From Massilia agilis (GTDB lineage Bacteria > Pseudomonadota > Gammaproteobacteria > Burkholderiales > Burkholderiaceae_D): DNA of 64,000 bases. Shown here piece by piece: positions 61,427 through 64,000 of this stretch (within the stretch, counting starts at the first letter, position 1; every line of letters starts with the position of its first letter). Below the pieces are notes generated by a model. It made no database searches, was not told where the DNA came from, and was given only the letters and a program-made list of their open reading frames with translations. The DNA lies in assembly GCF_024756255.1 (NCBI RefSeq), contig NZ_JANUHB010000001.1, forward strand, positions 310,001-374,000. Direction: 5' to 3'. Position numbers and translations under genes: made by a program.

Positions 61427-63103
61427 ATGACCGAGACCACCACCCTCGTTGAACAATTCGGACCGCGCGAAGCCATGGAGTATGACGTGGTGATCGTCGG
61501 CGGCGGTCCTGCCGGCCTGTCCGCCGCCATCCGCCTGAAACAACTGGCGCAAGAAAAGGGACAGGAAGTATCCGTCTGCGTGCTGGAAAAAGGCAGCGAA
61601 GTCGGCGCCCACATCCTGTCGGGCGCCGTCATGGACCCGCGTGCGATCACCGAGCTGATCCCGAACTGGCAGGAGCTGGGCGCTCCGCTGAACACCCCGG
61701 TCACCGAAGACCGCGTGCTGTTCCTGACCGAATCCAAGGCCTACCAGACGCCGGGCTTTGCCGTGCCGAAGTGCTTCGAGAACCACGGCAACTACATCGT
61801 CTCGCTGGCCAACGTGGTGCGCTGGCTGGGCCAGCAAGCCGAAGCGCTGGGCGTCGAGATCTTCCCGGGTTTCCCGGCGGCCGAAGTGCTGTACAACGAT
61901 GACGGCTCGGTCAAGGGCGTTGCTACCGGCAACATGGGCGTGAACCGCGAAGGCGAGCCGACCGACGCGTTCCAGCTCGGCATGGAGTTGCACGCCAAGT
62001 ACACGCTGTTCGCCGAAGGCGCGCGCGGGCACCTGGGCAAGCAGCTGATGACCAAGTTTGACCTGAACAAGGGCAAGGACCCGCAGACCTACGGCATCGG
62101 CATCAAGGAGCTGTGGGAGATCGACCCGGCCAAGCACAAGCCGGGCCTGGTGATCCACACGGCCGGCTGGCCGCTGGAGAACGACACCTACGGCGGCTCG
62201 TTCCTGTACCACCTCGAGAACAACCAGGTCGCGGTCGGCTTCGTGGTGGGCCTGGCCTACCAGAACCCCTACCTGTCGCCGTACGAGGAATTCCAGCGCT
62301 ACAAGACGCACCCGGCGATCCGCACCTTCTTCGAAGGCGGCAAGCGCATTTCCTACGGCGCGCGCGCGATCACCGCGGGCGGCCTGCAATCGCTGCCCAA
62401 GCTGGTGTTCCCGGGCGGCGCGCTGATCGGTTGCGACGCCGGCTTCCTGAACACCTCGCGCATCAAGGGCAGCCATGCGGCGATCAAGAGCGGCATGCTG
62501 GCGGCAGACTCGGCGTTTGCAGCGCTGGGCGAAAACCGCCAGCACGACGAGCTGGCGAGCTACCCGGCCGCGTTCGAGCAGTCGTGGCTGCACGAAGAGC
62601 TGCACGTGGCACGCAACTTCAAGCCGTGGATGGCCAAGGGCCTGGTGGTCGGCTCGATCATGACCGGCATCGACCAGATCGTCTTCCGTGGCAAGGCGCC
62701 GTGGACGCTGCACCACCAGCACGCCGACCACGAGTGCCTCAAGCCCGCTTCCGAGTTCAAGCCGATCGTGTATCCCAAGCCGGACGGCAAGCTGACCTTC
62801 GACCGCCTGTCGTCGGTGTTCATCTCGAACACCAACCATGCCGAAGACCAGCCGGTGCACCTGACGCTCAAGAACAAGGACGTCCCGGTGGAAGTCAACC
62901 TGGCCCGCTTCGCAGGACCGGAGCAGCGCTACTGCCCGGCCGGCGTGTACGAGTTCGTCAAGACGGACGAAGGCAAGGGCCGCCTGCAGATCAATGCGCA
63001 GAACTGCGTGCACTGCAAGACCTGCGACATCAAGGACCCGACGCAGAACATCGTGTGGGTCACGCCGGAAGGCGGCGGCGGGCCGAACTACCCCAACATG
63101 TAA
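61427..63103 (+). CDS. Electron transfer flavoprotein-ubiquinone oxidoreductase
   Basis: This is a 558-residue membrane-associated enzyme that passes electrons from ETF to ubiquinone during fatty- and amino-acid oxidation. The FAD motif is [15 protein letters not shown] (19-33), with [15 protein letters not shown] and [34 protein letters not shown]. The C-terminal 4Fe-4S ligands are in YCPAGVYEF and [13 protein letters not shown]. Length matches the family. It is divergent from the SDR gene. Confidence 0.97.
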   Translation: MTETTTLVEQFGPREAMEYDVVIVGGGPAGLSAAIRLKQLAQEKGQEVSVCVLEKGSEVGAHILSGAVMDPRAITELIPNWQELGAPLNTPVTEDRVLFLTESKAYQTPGFAVPKCFENHGNYIVSLANVVRWLGQQAEALGVEIFPGFPAAEVLYNDDGSVKGVATGNMGVNREGEPTDAFQLGMELHAKYTLFAEGARGHLGKQLMTKFDLNKGKDPQTYGIGIKELWEIDPAKHKPGLVIHTAGWPLENDTYGGSFLYHLENNQVAVGFVVGLAYQNPYLSPYEEFQRYKTHPAIRTFFEGGKRISYGARAITAGGLQSLPKLVFPGGALIGCDAGFLNTSRIKGSHAAIKSGMLAADSAFAALGENRQHDELASYPAAFEQSWLHEELHVARNFKPWMAKGLVVGSIMTGIDQIVFRGKAPWTLHHQHADHECLKPASEFKPIVYPKPDGKLTFDRLSSVFISNTNHAEDQPVHLTLKNKDVPVEVNLARFAGPEQRYCPAGVYEFVKTDEGKGRLQINAQNCVHCKTCDIKDPTQNIVWVTPEGGGGPNYPNM

Positions 63104-63114
63104 GGATCTTTAGC

Positions 63115-63194
63115 CGTCGTTCCGGCGCAGGCCGGAACCCATGCTGAGCGGAAGTTCACGCGGCCTATGGGTCCCGGCCTTCGCCGGGACGACG
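63115..63194. repeat. Dispersed palindromic repeat, copy 7
   Basis: Arms CGTCGTTCCGGCGCAGGCCGG...CCCATGCTGAG and CTATGGGTCCCGG...CGCCGGGACGACG lie between the convergent ETF-QO and ABC permease genes. Like copy 1, its centre contains a ...TTCACGCGGC / ...CTCACGCGGC stretch. Confidence 0.88.
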
Positions 63195-63216
63195 TTTTGG
63201 GGTTAACGCGCCCAAC

Positions 63217-63879
63217 CTAGTGTTGCTGATGGGCCCGGTTCAGCCTTTGTTCGGCGTAGCGCTGCACCTGCTCGAACACCAGGCTCAGTACCCAGTAGAT
63301 GCAAGCAGCCGCAATGTACAGCGGCAGCGGCTGGAAGGTGGTGGCGATCACTTCCTTGGTCGCCAGCATCAGCTCGGTCATGGTGATGACAGACACCAGC
63401 GAGGTATCCTTGATCAGGCTGATGAGGGTGTTGCTCATCGACGGCACCGCCACGCGCAGCGCCTGCGGCAGCACCACGTAGCGCAGCGCCTGGCCGTAGG
63501 TCAGGCCCAAGCTGTAGCTGGCGCGCCACTGGCCGACGCCGATGCTGCGGATGGCGCCGCGCAGGCTTTCGGACAGGTAGGCGCCGGCATTGAGCGACAG
63601 CGCCAGGATGCCGGCGGTGACCGGGGTGAATTCGATGCCCACGCTGGGCAAGCCATAGTAAATGACGAACAGCTGCACCAGCAGCGGTGTGCCGCGCATG
63701 GCGCTCACGTAGAGCGACGCCGGCCAGCGCAGCGGCGCCCACGGGGCGATCCGCATCACCGCGGTGGGAAAGCCGAGCACCAGGCCGCCCAGCATGGCGG
63801 CCACGGCAAACAGCAGGGTGTAGCCGGCGCCGGTCAGCATCACCGGCGCGGCTTCGCGCAGCAGCTCGAACAGATTCAT
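63217..63879 (-). CDS. Amino-acid ABC transporter permease (HisM/GlnP type)
   Basis: This is a 220-residue inner-membrane permease. It has LLREAAPVMLTGAGYTLLFAVAAMLGG, VSAMRGTPLLVQLFVIYYGLP and LSLNAGAYLSESLRGAI, the polar-amino-acid uptake pattern. The cytoplasmic loop LGLTYGQALRYVVLPQALRVAVPSMSN corresponds to the EAA loop, here with RAS in place of EAA. It lies downstream of a substrate-binding protein gene on the minus strand. Confidence 0.93.
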   Translation of the reverse strand: MNLFELLREAAPVMLTGAGYTLLFAVAAMLGGLVLGFPTAVMRIAPWAPLRWPASLYVSAMRGTPLLVQLFVIYYGLPSVGIEFTPVTAGILALSLNAGAYLSESLRGAIRSIGVGQWRASYSLGLTYGQALRYVVLPQALRVAVPSMSNTLISLIKDTSLVSVITMTELMLATKEVIATTFQPLPLYIAAACIYWVLSLVFEQVQRYAEQRLNRAHQQH

Positions 63880-63888
63880 CCGCCCGCC

Positions 63889-64000
63889 TTACTGCACCGG
63901 GCGGCTGGCATCGGTACCGAACCACTTCATCGAAATCTGCTTCAAGCTGCCGTCGGCGGTGGCCTCGGCGATGGCCTTGTTGAGGGCTGCCTTGAACTTG
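63889..64000 (-). CDS. Amino-acid ABC transporter substrate-binding protein, C-terminal end
   Basis: Only the last 36 codons are in the window; the gene runs off the right edge. The visible end, FKAALNKAIAEATADGSLKQ followed by ISMKWFGTDASRPVQ, is typical of family 3 periplasmic binding proteins. The stop lies 9 bp before the permease gene start, consistent with one operon. Confidence 0.82.
   Translation of the reverse strand, partial: KFKAALNKAIAEATADGSLKQISMKWFGTDASRPVQ

Overview
The window reads as a contiguous piece of a high-GC betaproteobacterial chromosome. Burkholderiales is well supported and Oxalobacteraceae (Massilia/Telluria/Duganella-like) is my best guess. This rests on the gene order thrS-infC-rpmI-rplT-pheS-pheT-ihfA-merR, the FimT/PilV/PilW/PilX/PilY1 minor-pilin operon, the encoded proteins and the strong G/C bias at third codon positions. 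No insertion sequence, phage, integrase or CRISPR array was seen. The DNA is gene dense, mostly with short operons on alternating strands.

Layout. 1-1.3 kb: 3' part of gcvP. 1.4-5.2 kb: a chemoreceptor, a small membrane protein, two tandemly duplicated secreted cupins and a SnoaL-like lipoprotein. 5.2-6.9 kb: prfC. 7.1-14.3 kb: the type IV pilus priming operon pilE-like/fimT/pilV/pilW/pilX/pilY1. 14.3-18.1 kb: a QseBC/TctDE-type two-component pair, a Crp/Fnr regulator and a NarL-type response regulator. 18.3-26.5 kb: translation operon with ihfA and a MerR regulator, led by tRNA-Val. 26.6-28.6 kb: a CDF metal exporter and a thioredoxin-reductase-like flavoprotein. 28.7-39.9 kb: a type VI secretion locus holding only baseplate and spike genes (tssE, tssF, tssG, tssK, vgrG, PAAR) plus a lipase effector/immunity pair. 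39.9-42.4 kb: an Mla-like lipid transport set. 42.5-46.0 kb: relA, a RidA protein and an alpha/beta hydrolase. 46.2-50.7 kb: 3-hydroxybutyrate dehydrogenase, a secreted amidohydrolase, dctA and a SIMPL protein. 50.9-55.4 kb: a BlaI/M56 regulatory operon whose sensor ends in a TonB-C-like domain, a stand-alone secreted TonB-C lipoprotein and a TonB-dependent receptor. 55.6-57.0 kb: scoAB. 57.1-60.0 kb: a PAS-LuxR regulator, a LysR regulator and a three-gene tautomerase cluster. 60.0-64.0 kb: thioesterase, SDR, ETF-ubiquinone oxidoreductase and the end of an amino-acid ABC importer.

How parts work together. hbdH and scoAB are consistent with 3-hydroxybutyrate/acetoacetate use from polyhydroxybutyrate, ETF-QO feeds beta-oxidation electrons to quinone, and dctA imports C4 acids. 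The pilin operon makes the PilY1-capped minor-pilin tip complex. The T6SS genes cover exactly the baseplate plus loaded spike, so sheath, membrane complex, ClpV and Hcp must be encoded elsewhere if the system works.

The most distinctive observations are: (1) a dispersed ~80-110 bp palindromic repeat family with seven copies, mostly between convergent genes; (2) an 18-bp operator CTAGACA-N4-TGTCTAG that links the BlaI/M56-TonB-C operon, a SIMPL gene and a TonB-C lipoprotein into one small candidate regulon; (3) non-AUG initiation of infC (AUA) and possibly ihfA (AUU) in one operon, with a perfect 26-bp palindrome at the start of ihfA; (4) a thioredoxin-reductase-like protein that keeps CxxC but has lost both NADPH motifs; (5) a Cys/Thr-rich insertion in PilY1.
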